Assembly (NCBI GenBank): GCA_023630585.1 | Contig: CM042544.1 | Span: 9,929,256 to 9,993,255 of the forward strand | Origin: Cranoglanis bouderius | Lineage: Eukaryota > Chordata > Actinopteri > Siluriformes > Cranoglanididae | Direction of reading: 5' to 3' | Length of the DNA: 64,000 nt | Shown: in pieces, positions 42,331 to 51,896 of the stretch | Numbering within the stretch: the stretch's first letter is position 1 | How the letters are laid out: every line of letters begins with the position of its first letter | Notes under the pieces: model-generated | Seen by the model: the letters and a program-made list of their open reading frames with translations, nothing else | What the model was told of the DNA's origin: nothing | The model's database searches: none | Position numbers and translations under genes: made by a program

Positions 42331-44788
42331 TATTATACATGTCCTCACCTACTGTCCACCGATGGAGACCCGAGCACAAAGTCTGTTTGTGAATTGTTTG
42401 TGGAGGCTGTCCATATGGGCCCATCCTCAGCAACAGCGAGCGACCCCCAGCAGTGAGAACCCCAGAAGCAGGGTACCAGGACGGACCAAGATGGCTCAGA
42501 GAGCAGAAGCTAAGAACTTGTGATGTGAAGATTTGATGTTGGTATCGTCCAAAATCTACGCAGGCGCTGGCGTCATCTGGCATCTTCTTAGAGGCTGGTT
42601 CTGAACTGGAGCTGGCACGTTCACTGATTACGGAATAGGAAACGGATGGAAAAGGATTAGCATTGTTGCTGTTCATTGTATGTCAGGCAAAATGACCATG
42701 TGCATTTGTCATCATTTTATCAATGATGACAGAAGTACAAGGTCATGAGATGCGGTTAGGTGAATGCTAGGCCGAAGAAATGTGTCTTTAATCTGGATTT
42801 AAACTGAGAGAGTGTGTCTGAACCCCGAACATTATCAGGAACATTCCAGAGTTTAGGAGCTAAATGTGAAAAAGCTCTTCCCCCTTTATTAGACTTTGAT
42901 ATCTTCAGTATTATCAGAAATCTACAGTTTTGCGACCTTAAAGAGCATGATGGATTGTAACGTGATAGAAGATTGGTTAAATACGAAGGGGCTTGGCTGT
43001 TTAGGGCTTTATAGGTGAGTAGCAGTAATTTATAATCGATATGGAACTTAACAGGTGTAGAGATGATAAAATTGGGGTAAAGTGTTGATATTTTTGTGAT
43101 CTGGTAAGCACTCTTGCAGCTGCATTTTGGACCAACTGTAGCTTATTTATCGAGGATGCAGAACAACCACCTAGTAGTGCATTACAATAGTCCAGTCCTG
43201 AGGTCATGAACGCATGAACTAGTTTTTCTGCATCAGAAACAGATAGCATGTTACGTAGCTTGGCAATATTTCTAAGGTGAAAGAAGGCTGTTTTTGTTAC
43301 TTGGGAAATATGATTTTCAAATGACAGGTTGCTGTCTAATATAACACCCAGGTCTTTAACTACAGAGGATGAAGTAACCGTACATCCTTCTAGATGCAGA
43401 TTGTATTCTAGGAGCTTTTGCGTACCGATTTTTGGTTCAATTAGCAATATATTAGTTTTATCAGAATTTAGTAAAAGAAAATTAACAGTCATCCAGTCTT
43501 TAATGTCTTTAACACATTCCGTTAATGTGGAAAATTTGGAAATTTCATCTGGGCTTGTGGAAATATATAGTTGAACATCATATCATCAGCATAACAGTGG
43601 AAATTTATCCCGTGTTTTCTGATAATACTTCCAAGGGGCAGCATGTATAGAGAAAACAGCAGGGGGCCTAACACCGATCCTTGCGGCACACCATACTTTA
43701 CTGCCGTTATGTCAGAAAGTTCATCATTTAAACAAACAAAATGGTAGCGGTCAGACAGGTAGGATTTAAACCATTTCAATGCCTGTCCTTGAATACCAAT
43801 GTAGTTTTGTAATCTATCTAAGAGTATGTCGTGATCTATAGTATCGAATACGGCACTGAGATCAAGTAGAACAAGTAGTGAAATGCAGCCTTGGTCAGGT
43901 TTGTTGATGGTGGAGTGGTTGGCTGCCTTATGTCCCAGGGAGCCCTCATGTTTGTGTGACCTTCTGGCTCTCCCTTTTTGTTATGCTGTCATAGCTAGCC
44001 TTGCTGGAGTACCTGCTTGCACTCACGCAAAGTACACTGTCCTTAACTATTATGGGACAATAAGCATACCTAATAATCTCTCTCTCTCTCTCTCTTTCTG
44101 TCGAGCTACACATGATACTCCTGAGATGCCAGTGATCCCGACCTGTTCTGCTCTCCGTACCTGCTTGATCTATCCTGATGCCCTACTTCTGGTTGGACTT
44201 CTCATCAATTGGAAGTCACATGCTGCTGCTGAGGATGGCCCCACATGATGCAGCCTAAAGATCATTGAGATTACTGAGAATGGTATCACTTAAAAACCAT
44301 AAAGGTGGCTTTGGACCTCAATTCTTATGAACAGATATGCTATGATGGCTACGACTACAATTGCCACAAACAATTTTGCACTCAAGTCTCCATCAGTGAA
44401 CAGTGGAGAAGTTCAACAAAATAGTCTTCATGTAAAAACTGTAATGAACTTTCCTGGTTACACAACTGCTATTTGACCATGTAGTATTAGCACATTTGTA
44501 GAAGGGATTTATTTATTTATAATCACACTATCCGGTGTCACCCAGATGAGGATGGGTTCCCTATTGAGTCTGGTTCCTCTGAAGGTTTCTTCCTCATATC
44601 ATCTCAGGGAGTTTTTCCTTGCCAACATCGCCTCTGGCTTGCTCACTGGGGACAAATTTGTACATTTATCTAAAATGTAAATAAATAAATAAATAAATCT
44701 ATATCCTGAATTTATATATTTCTGTAAAGCTGCTTTGGGACAATAACCGTTGTTAAAAGTACTATACAAATTAAATTTAATTGAACTG
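42331..44788. mobile_element. Composite L2 insertion: inverted 5' part plus sense 3' part
   Basis: 42331-43896 is L2 on the minus strand (reverse transcriptase and part of a 3' UTR). 43897-44788 is L2 3' UTR and tail on the plus strand, ending TTGGGACAATAACCGTTG and TTAATTGAACTG. A single AAATTA duplication brackets both, so they look like one insertion event. The two 3' UTR segments come from different L2 subfamilies, so this is not simple twin priming of one template. Confidence 0.7.
42990..43896 (-). pseudogene. L2 reverse transcriptase fragment (copy 3)
   Basis: Minus-strand pieces: LLDLSAVFDTIDH-like residues (about 43880-43830), 43779-43522 with MKWFKSYLSDRYHFVCLND, AVKYGVPQGSVLGPLLFSLY and FHCYADDMMFNYI, and 43492-43001 with TVNFLLLNSDKTNILLIEPK, VVKDLGVILDSNLSFENHIS and NKLQLVQNAAARVLTRSQKY. 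YADD is intact, but frame changes near 43570 and 43500 and truncation at both ends inactivate it. Confidence 0.85.
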
Positions 44789-44794
44789 AAATTA

Positions 44795-45007
44795 CCAGCC
44801 AAAACTATTCAGACTATCACCTTTCACCAAGTGCACCGTATCAGATCTCAAAACAACAACAATCGACCACGACCGATCATCACAAAATTCGAACACTACA
44901 AACAAAAAGAGCTAGTTCAGAGGCAAGGCAGACAACTTAAACGCACAAACTACGGACTCAATAAGCAATACCAAAGGACATTCTTGAACATCGAAAACAG
45001 CTTTAAT
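44795..45007 (+). pseudogene. L1-type ORF1, C-terminal part
   Basis: Continues from 42330 with PAKTIQTITFHQVHRI, then NNNRPRPIITKFEHYKQKEL and RQGRQLKRTNYGLNKQYQRT. RPRPI-KFEHYK and LKGTNYG-type motifs identify the C-terminal domain of L1-group ORF1p. It is truncated at 45008 where the provirus LTR begins. Confidence 0.8.
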
Positions 45008-45150
45008 CCTGAGTCAAGAGAGAAACAAAGAAGAGAGGTGCCTACACAGGAACCAGGAAACAGAGAAGGGAGGGGATGTTCACAGAGAGGACAGGAGGGG
45101 AAAGGTAAATAAGATTAATAATAAACAGAGTTTTCACATTAAACTTATCA

Positions 45151-45160
45151 ATCCCCTCTG
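45151..45160 (-). other. Polypurine tract of the provirus
   Basis: The minus strand reads CAGAGGGGAT directly before the 3' LTR start TGATAAG at 45150, the position expected for plus-strand DNA priming. Confidence 0.6.
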
Positions 45161-45432
45161 AGGTTACAAAAAGGAACCTGCATACACTCTTCCCATAACT
45201 GGCGAGGAACACCCAGGGATCCATGAGCCTACAACAGCTCCCATCACTCACATGCTCCCTCCAGACAGGGCGCAAATCATTGTTTATACTTTTACATGTT
45301 ATCAAGGCTGATACAATAAAATCTATATGTGTATGTGTTAAGGTGAGATAAGAAGAGGCCCCCTAAGGGCTGCTTGATTGTGAATTTTCTCCTTTCTTGG
45401 GTGAGCTGGTTCTGGTCAGGCATCGTTTCCGT
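45161..45432 (-). other. Provirus 3' internal region, no recognised gene
   Basis: A short minus-strand frame starting MPDQNQLTQERRKFTIK near 45425 is visible but unrecognised. There is no envelope-like sequence. Confidence 0.35.
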
Positions 45433-45988
45433 CTACTGGCATGTATCCATGGGGTTGAGAGTCAGTGAGTACTTGAGATGTCCGTAGTGGGTCCAAAGGC
45501 GGCTTCTCCAACCTTCCTGGGGTTGAGGCTTTTCTAATAGTGTATCACCTGGGGAAAAGGGGAGTAGGTTTCTCTGGAGGTAAAGGGAGAGAAGCAAAGA
45601 CATTATCATGCACATTGAAATTTAATAATTAACGCTTGAATGCAATCGCTGAAAATCCCGTCCAGGTAAAAGAAACACCAGGGTTAACTTTGGTCCACTG
45701 GGTTGGAAATGGTCTGCCCTTTATGATTTCAAAAGGAGATAACTGGAACTTTAGATTTGGCATCATGGATGTGAGGAGAGGGTGAGCCCTCTTTGTCAGC
45801 TCACTTAGCCATCTCTTCCACCAAACAATTACCAACCTGCACAAAAAGGCACAGCAATGTTTAGTGGAGTCAGCTGTACTTCCTGAATAATTAGTCAGAT
45901 TGAGTGCTATCGCTGATTTAGATTGACGACTTCCACCCATGTCTAATGATTTACACACAGAACAAATAACACACAACAAAGACAACAC
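45433..45988 (-). pseudogene. Retroviral pol remnant (integrase C-terminal part)
   Basis: Minus-strand frame 45988-45629 includes LVIVWWKRWLSELTKRAHPL and LSPFEIIKGRPFPTQW, the latter matching the SP-E---GRP motif near the end of retroviral integrase. 45615-45433 continues in another frame with LQRNLLPFSPGDTLL and HYGHLKYSLTLNP, the pattern of the C-terminal DNA-binding domain. The catalytic D,D-35-E core is not present. It cannot give an active enzyme. Confidence 0.6.
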
Positions 45989-46155
45989 ACAACAAAGACA
46001 GCAGGAATTTGCGTGGTGGTAAAGACATTTTCAAACAGCGAGAGGATCAGAGAGAGAAAAATAAAATTAAAAGTAGTGCGCACGACCGAGACGGACTCAG
46101 TTTATCCTCCTATTTCAAAATTCTTTGAACGATAGGGTTATACTATCTATATTTA

Positions 46156-46405
46156 CAATAATGCCGATAGAAACATTCATTAGTGGTCGGAACCAGTTAT
46201 TTATTTATAATATTGCCAAGAGGAACTGTACTCGGCGGTCGGAACCCGTTATTTATATATAATAATGCCGATAGAAACATTAATTAGCGGTCGGAACCAG
46301 TTATTTATTTATAATATTGCCGAGAGGAACTCTACTCGGCGGTCGGAACCAGTTATTTATTTATAATATTGCCGAGAGGAACTCTACTCAGCGGTCAGAA
46401 CCAAT
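46156..46405 (-). repeat. 52-bp tandem repeat in the provirus leader
   Basis: Five units of about 52 bp in two forms, ordered A-B-A-B-B on the plus strand. All share CGGTCGGAACC and GTTATTTAT. A has AATGCCGATAGAAACATT and B has ATTGCCGAGAGGAACT. The last unit is partial. Confidence 0.88.
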
Positions 46406-46584
46406 AAAGAAAAAAAATTATAAATAAAAATAAAACACAGTAAAGATTCAACTAACAGTTACTTCCAATTGCTTCCATAGAACACCACAGAATATTTATG
46501 CGACGCATGAAGTACAGTTGGGATGCATGAGATATCTACTGCAAGGCAGAGTAAACAAATTAAAAATTATTCTTACCTCTCAGC

Positions 46585-46657
46585 AGATATCCCGGAATGA
46601 GCCCCCATAAAACTGTGAGGTTTCGAATCGATATCCCAGGATGAGCCCCCAGAAAAC
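46585..46657 (-). other. Duplicated primer-binding site region
   Basis: On the minus strand TGGGGGCTCATCCTGGGAT (46651-46633) and again TGGGGGCTCATTCCGGGAT (46607-46589) resemble the site complementary to the 3' end of tRNA-Pro, each with a one-base insertion. The intervening sequence repeats the LTR edge (AAACCTCACAGTTTTA against AAACCTAACAGTTTTC), so the LTR/primer-site junction was tandemly duplicated (unit about 44 bp). Confidence 0.7.
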
Positions 46658-47178
46658 TGTTAGGTTTTAAAAATATATTGAATCTCCGGGTTACAATTTC
46701 TAAGAAGATAGAAAGTGAGAGTACACAAGAAAGACGTCACCCTCGCCCTGGTGCATGCTTCCTGCACCAAGCGCTTGGGAGAGTTTGCCAAATGACACAC
46801 AGACACACAAAGTTCAAATGGCAGAATCTCTCTTTATTCAAAGAAAAGGCAGAGTATATATTGTGCTTGACACAAAACAGAGACAATGGGTTATCTATTG
46901 ATTGGTTACAACAAACAGATGTTGTTTGGGGAAGAATGTAAAAGCATGCAAATGGTATTGGGGAGACAGAGGAATACACAAATGATGAGGGGCTTCATCT
47001 GTCTGTACCTGAGTCAAGAGAGAAACAAAGAAGAGAGGTGCCAACACAGGAACCAGGAAACAGAGAAGTGAGGGGGTGTTCACAGAGAGGACAGGAGGGG
47101 AAAGTGTTAATAGGGGGACAGAGAGGGAAAAGGATAATAAGATTAATACTAAACAGAGTGTTCACATTAAACTTATCA
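46658..47178 (-). repeat. 5' LTR of the endogenous retrovirus
   Basis: 521 bp reading TGATAAG...CCTAACA on the minus strand. The U3 start (about 46992-47178) is repeated at 45008-45150 as the 3' LTR remnant (TGAGTCAAGAGAGAAACAAA, CACAGGAACCAGGAAACAGA and TTCACATTAAACTTATCA in both). The 5' copy has an extra stretch near 47105-47135. Confidence 0.8.
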
Positions 47179-47179
47179 A

Positions 47180-48124
47180 TTGGTATGTTTATGTTCTGTT
47201 TATGATTAAATATTCAGCCGGTTACCGCCTCCTCCTTGCTCAGCTTTTAAGTTTGTTACATTCGTGCCGAAACCCAGGAAGGAGGAGGGACATGCTGTAA
47301 GAGAGCCCTCGTTGCTGTGGGAGGATCGCGGTGCCGAAGAGGCAGTGGTGCTGGAGAGGTTGCTGGGGAGGATGGAGGAGCCGCTGCCATCCGCCGGGGG
47401 GCGGAGTAACTGTGCTAAAACCCAGGAAGGAGGAGGGACGTGCTGTTGGAGAGCCCTCGTCGCTGTGTGAGGAGTCACTGCCGTCCACCTGAAAGGGGAG
47501 GAGCGGTTGCTGTCCGCCAGGGGATGGAGGACCCGCTGCCATCCGCCAGGTAGGCGGAGGTGCGGCTGCAGTCCTCCTGAAAAGGGGAGGAGCCGTAGCC
47601 ATCCGTCAGGAAGTCCAGTGCCATCACCCGACTTCGTGGGGCATCGCTTCCCAGCTGGCTGAGGACTAGATGACTGTGTCTGGGGCCCGGAGAACCAGTG
47701 TTTTTTCTCTATCCTGTCTCTCCCTTTTGCTGTCTTTCTTGCTCACTCCTTCTCTCTACCCTCTTCCTCCCCTCATCTCTCTTTTCGCTTCCAAGATGCG
47801 GGGCCGGCTGGACAAAGGACATAGCCCTCTCGAAACAGTGGGAGGGTGTATACATCAGGCCGGAGGCTTGAATCTTGCTACAGAGGACGAGGAGGAGGGA
47901 AGGACCAGGCTGTGAGGACGCACACCTGGCACCGAGTTGTCTAATCAGTGGGAGAGAGCATTAAAGGAGCGGCTGGAAGCGCCAGAGGGAGAGAGACAGA
48001 CCATGTGCACTTTATGTTTTACTTACGTTGCTGTGTTTGTTTTACATTCTGTTTATGATTAAATATTAGGTTTATGTTCAACTGGTTCCCACCTCTGCCT
48101 TGCTCAGCTTTTAAGTTTGTTACA
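47180..48124 (+). mobile_element. Short non-autonomous Gypsy-like LTR element, left LTR truncated
   Basis: The right LTR 47912-48124 starts TGTGAGGACGC and ends GTTTGTTACA. The left LTR keeps only its last 80 bp (47181-47261, same TTCTGTTTATGATTAAATATT and TTGCTCAGCTTTTAAGTTTG). A primer-site-like TTCGTGCCGAAACCCAGGA follows the left LTR (47262-47280), and a purine tract GAGGAGGAGGGAAGGA precedes the right one. The 650-bp interior has no gag or pol but repeats a GAGCC(G)CTGCCATCCGCC motif and a roughly 150-bp unit (AACCCAGGAAGGAGGAGGGA at 47271 and 47420). Confidence 0.7.
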
Positions 48125-48498
48125 GTGTTTTAGTCATAATATATGCACTTTGCCACGCTCCCTCGCCAAATGTACATTCACATCGGCTACTGCACAGAGT
48201 TTTATCAAATAATCTCCCTGGTTTACAGTGGGTGTAGAAAAGAATCATCCCCCTTTAAAATAATCACTTTTTGTTGCTTTTCAACCTGAAATGAAGACGG
48301 ACACAGTTTTTGTTTTATCCAGCTGTATTTACTCAGTGCAACTTATAACATCTAAGTGAAAGATATAACACCAACATGTCAGAAAAAATAAATAAATAAA
48401 AAACCAGAATGACTGAGTTTGAAAAAGGATCACTCCCTTGCTTTAATTTGCCTTAATTTTTTTAATTACAGCCTTTAGTCTGTTGGGATATGTCTCTA

Positions 48499-48982
48499 CT
48501 AACTTTGCACATCTAGACTTTGCAATATTTGCATTTCTTTGCAGAAATGCTCAAGTTCAGTTAAATTTGATGGTGACTGTTTGTGGACTGCAGTCTTCAA
48601 GTCTTTCCACAGATTTTCAATGGGGTTTAAGTCTGGGCTCTGACTAGGCCATGCAAGGGCTTCAGCTTTTTCTCCTTCAACCACTGTGTGGTCAGTTTTG
48701 CTGTGTGCTTTGGGTCATTGTCATGTTGGAAGGTAAATCTTCTTCCCATTGACAAGTTTCTGGCAGAGGGTAGCAGATTTTCCTCAAGAATTTGATGGTA
48801 TTTTGCCCTATCCATTTTCCTTCTATCCTGACAAGTGCTCCAGTCCCTGCTGCAAAGAAACACCTCCATAACAGGATATTACCACCTCCATGCTTTACTG
48901 TAGGAATGGTGTTATTTGGATGGTGAGCTGTACTGGATATCGTTTCGTGTTGAGGCCAAATAATTAATCTGACCATAACACC
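48499..48982 (-). pseudogene. Tc1-like transposase, C-terminal part (family X copy 2)
   Basis: Minus-strand pieces: STAHHPNNTIPTVKHGGGNI and LLWRCFFAAGTGALVRIEGK (about 48930-48830), KYHQILEENLLPSARNLSMG, RFTFQHDNDPKHTAKLTTQW (second catalytic Asp, about 48745-48690), LVRAQT and, in another frame, SPDLNPIENLWKDLKTAVHK (Glu, about 48645-48590). Frame changes break it. The N-terminal part continues at 50700-51115 beyond the LINE. Confidence 0.82.
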
Positions 48983-48983
48983 T

Positions 48984-50087
48984 GGTTTATGGTCCAAGAC
49001 CCTGCTACCATCCTCACTGGATCCCCTGCAATTCGCATATCGTCCCAACCACTCAACAGACGATGCCATCTCCACCACCCTACATCTGGCCCTCACCCAC
49101 CTGGACAAAAAGGACACCTATGTTCGAATGCTGTTCATAGACTTCAGTTCAGCATTCAACACAATAATTCCTCTGCACCTGATTGGAAAGCTGAACCTGC
49201 TGGGCTTGAACACCTCCCTCTGCAACTGGATCCTGGATTTCCTGACTGGGAGACCTCAGTCAGTCCGGATTGGGAACAGCATCTCCAGCACCACCACACT
49301 GAGCACTGGTGCTCCCCAGGGCTGTGTGCTCAGTCCACTGCTGTTCACTCTGCTGACTTATGACTGTGCAGCAATGCACAGCTCGAATCACATCATCAAG
49401 TTCACTGATGACACGACCGTGGTGGGTCTCATCAGCAAGAATGACGAGTCAGCATACAGAGAGGAGGTGCAGCGGCTAACGGACTGGTGCAGAGCCAACA
49501 GCCTGTCTCTGAATGTGGACAAAACAAAAGAGATGGTTGTTGACTTCATGAGAGCACAGAGCAACCACTCTCCGCTGAACACTGACGGCTCCTCCGTGGA
49601 GATTGTGAAGCGCACCAAATTCCTTGGTGTCCACCTGGTGGAGAACCTCACCTGGTCCCTCAACACCAGCTCCATCACTAAGAAAGCCCAGAAGCATCTG
49701 TACTTTCTGAGAAGGTTGAATAAAGCCCATCTCCCTCCCCCCATCCTCACCACATTCTACAAAGGAACTATTGAGAGCATCCTGAGCAGCTGCATCACTG
49801 CCTGGTTCATAAATTGCACCATATCGGATCGCAAGACCATGCAGCGGGTAGTGAGGACAGCTGAGAAGATCATCGGGGTCTCTCTTCCCACCATCACAGA
49901 CATTTACACCACACGCTGCATTCGCAAAGCCACCAGCATTGTGGATGATCCTACACACCCCTCACACACCTCACACACACTCTTCACCCTCCTGCCATCT
50001 GGAAAAAGGTACCGAAGCATTTGTGCCCTCACAACCAGACTGTGTAACAGCTTCTTCCCCCAAGCCATCATACTCAAAGACTGGACT

Positions 50088-50158
<71 letters not shown>

Positions 50159-50159
50159 A
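48984..50159 (+). CDS. Rex1-like reverse transcriptase, 5'-truncated but open
   Basis: One uninterrupted frame. It enters mid-protein at LQFAYRPNHSTDDAISTTLH (about 49027-49080), so there is no true start codon; the first Met is at 49128. RT motifs are MLFIDFSSAFNTIIP (first Asp box), TGAPQGCVLSPLLFTLLTYD and IIKFTDDTTVVGLI (FTDD in place of the usual FADD, both Asp kept). Then come LSLNVDKTKEMVVDF, FLGVHLVENLTW, a C-terminal LYFLRRLNKAH and LLPSGKRYRSI...SFFPQAI. The CA microsatellite at 50089 adds a spurious Thr-His tail. The endonuclease is absent because of 5' truncation. The lack of stops suggests a recent insertion. Confidence 0.85.
50089..50156. repeat. (CA)n microsatellite
   Basis: About 68 bp of CA with one TATA break, in the LINE coding end and 3' UTR. 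Confidence 0.97.
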
Positions 50160-50699
50160 ATTGAACACCATTCCACTCCCCTTGCAATTTTTGCACATCT
50201 CGTAATAGCCACCTTTACTTTTGCTGCTAAATTTTAAACTAAATATTATGTTTAAATTCTTGTTACTATCTACACTTTTATCTGGGTGCTACCGCAATAA
50301 CTGCTATGTCCATATATGATATAAGCTAATCTGTTGAATACTATGTCATAGTATGTTATGTTTAGATTCATAGCATCTTATAATTATATTGTTATTATCT
50401 TTTTGCACTACCTGTATACTTGACACTTTCACACTAGAACTGTGTACTGGTCGGCACGACACTGTTACTTACTGTGCTCATTGTCCTGTTTTAGGAGTTA
50501 CTGTACTGTCTTGTGTTGTTTGCACATGCACTTTATGTAAAATGTGTAACTCTTTAGTTCTGTGTCGTCTCGTGGTTTAGTGTGTTGTTTTATGTAGCTC
50601 CATGGTCCTGGAGGAACATTGTTTCGTTTCACTGTGTACTGTACCAGCTGTACATGGTTGAAATGACAATAAAACCACTTGAACTTGAACCTTTTTCGA

Positions 50700-51114
50700 T
50701 GTGGCCTCGTTTTGTCGTGGGTGGCTTTTTTCTTGCAACCCTCCCATACAAGCCACATTTGTGGAGAATTTGTGATATTGTTGTCACATGCACACAATGA
50801 CCACGCTTTGTCATAAATTCCTGCAACTGCTTCAGAGTTGCTGTAGGCCACTTGGCAGCCTCTCTGACCAGTTTCCTCCTGGCTCATTCATCCAGTTTGG
50901 AGCGATGTCCTGATCCAGGGAGGGTCTGTGTTGTACCAATAGACTTCACTGTGCTTCTAGGCATTGATAAAGCCTTTGAAATTTTTTTGTATCCATCTCC
51001 TGACTTGTGCCTGTCCAAAACTTTATCCCAGAGATCTTTTGACAGTGCCTTGCCATCCAAGTTGATTGTTTGCTTCAGTTGCACTACAAAATCCTCCAGG
51101 AAAGCTCTTTTCAT
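50700..51114 (-). pseudogene. Tc1-like transposase, N-terminal part (family X copy 2)
   Basis: Minus-strand 51114-50884 has INLDGKALSKDLWDKVLDRH and SKALSMPRSTVKSIGTTQTL (first helix-turn-helix, with a deletion after KSI), then GSGHRSKLDE. 50826-50629 has QEFMTKRGHCVHVTTISQIL. Broken by frame changes and by the LINE at 50690. Confidence 0.8.
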
Positions 51115-51173
51115 GCTGAGCTAACCAAAATGACCACAGCTGATCACAGTTGAAAGTCAAATGGCTTTGTGTG

Positions 51174-51614
51174 TGTCATGGCTCCCCAGGGGTTATTCCC
51201 CATGGACCACTAGAGGGCACCCATGTAGAACTTCTTCTTCTGTTGTTTCCCCATAATTCCTGTTTAATCATTCCCATGTGTTTTTCATTTGCCCTGATTG
51301 ATTAGTGCTCTATTTAAGTTTCTTGTGTTTTCTCCTTAGTTGCTGGAGCATTACATCAAGTCAGGTTATGTTTGTGTTTGATTCTTTGTAATTGTTGTTT
51401 CTTCTGTTGTGCATAGTGTTTTGATTATTTAGTACATGTTTTCCTTAGGGTTTATTTTTCTAGTTTTTCTCAGTTTCTGGATATGCCAGTTCCTAGTGTG
51501 TTTCCGTAGTGTTTATTTCCTTGAGCCTGTTTTCCTGAGCCTGCTTCCCTGTGTCCGTGTCAATAAAGAAGTTCTGCATTTGCATCTGCCTCTGTGGACC
51601 CTCCCTTCATGACA
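51174..51614 (+). mobile_element. Solo LTR (441 bp) with perfect 5-bp duplication
   Basis: Starts TGTCATG and ends CATGACA (perfect 7-bp inverted pair), flanked by GTGTG on both sides (51169-51173, 51615-51619). TATA-like CTATTTAAG near 51310 and polyadenylation signal CAATAAAG near 51561 give plus orientation. Removing it and one GTGTG restores the Tc1-like sequence seen at 21895-21925. Confidence 0.92.
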
Positions 51615-51896
51615 GTGTGCCATTGAGAAGGTGATTATCTACACCTGATTGAGTTTACAAGTCATTTTTAGAAGGGGGTGATCCTTTTTCCAACTCAGTG
51701 ATTCTGGAATTTTTTATTTTTTTTTTTTTTTTTTTTCTGACATGTTGGTGTTCTATCTTTCACTTGGATGTTATAAGTTGCACTGAGTAAATATAGCTGA
51801 ATAAAACAAAAACTGTCTGTCCTCATTTCAGGCTGAAAGGCAACAAAATGTGATTATTTTAAGGGGGGGGGGGGATTCTTTTCTACACCCACTGTA

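Larger units (their letters stand above)
45008..47178 (-). mobile_element. Endogenous retrovirus remnant (minus strand), internally deleted
   Basis: An old provirus: 5' LTR at 47178-46658, primer-binding site, splice-donor-like AGAGGTAAGA (about 46580-46571), a leader with tandem repeats, the end of pol, a polypurine tract, and a truncated 3' LTR (45150-45008). Gag, protease, reverse transcriptase and most of pol are missing. A tRNA-Pro-type primer site is typical of gammaretrovirus-like and related elements. It is joined on the left to L1 ORF1 with no target duplication visible, so flanking sequence has been lost. Confidence 0.8.
48983..50690 (+). mobile_element. Rex1-like LINE, 5' truncated
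   Basis: Inserted in the family X transposase gene between CC and TTTTTC of ACACCTTTTTC (compare 21438-21448). It ends with AATGACAATAAAACCACTTG and AACTTGAAC, a LINE tail of short repeats. The target duplication is very short or absent. 3' UTR with a CA tract. Confidence 0.82.
48226..51894 (-). mobile_element. Tc1-like transposon (family X, copy 2), with two insertions
   Basis: Ends CAGTGGGTGTAGAAAAGAAT and its complement, TA on both sides (48224-48225, 51895-51896). It hosts a Rex1-like LINE (48983-50690) and a solo LTR (51174-51614). Net length without them is about 1.5 kb, close to copy 1. Confidence 0.92.

Noticed and set aside
46156..46405. CRISPR-like array of regular repeats
   Set aside because: Units are contiguous 52-bp tandem repeats without unique spacers, inside a vertebrate provirus leader.
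49388..49958. Minus-strand frames over the Rex1-like polymerase
   Set aside because: Antisense shadows. The plus strand carries the contiguous polymerase motifs.
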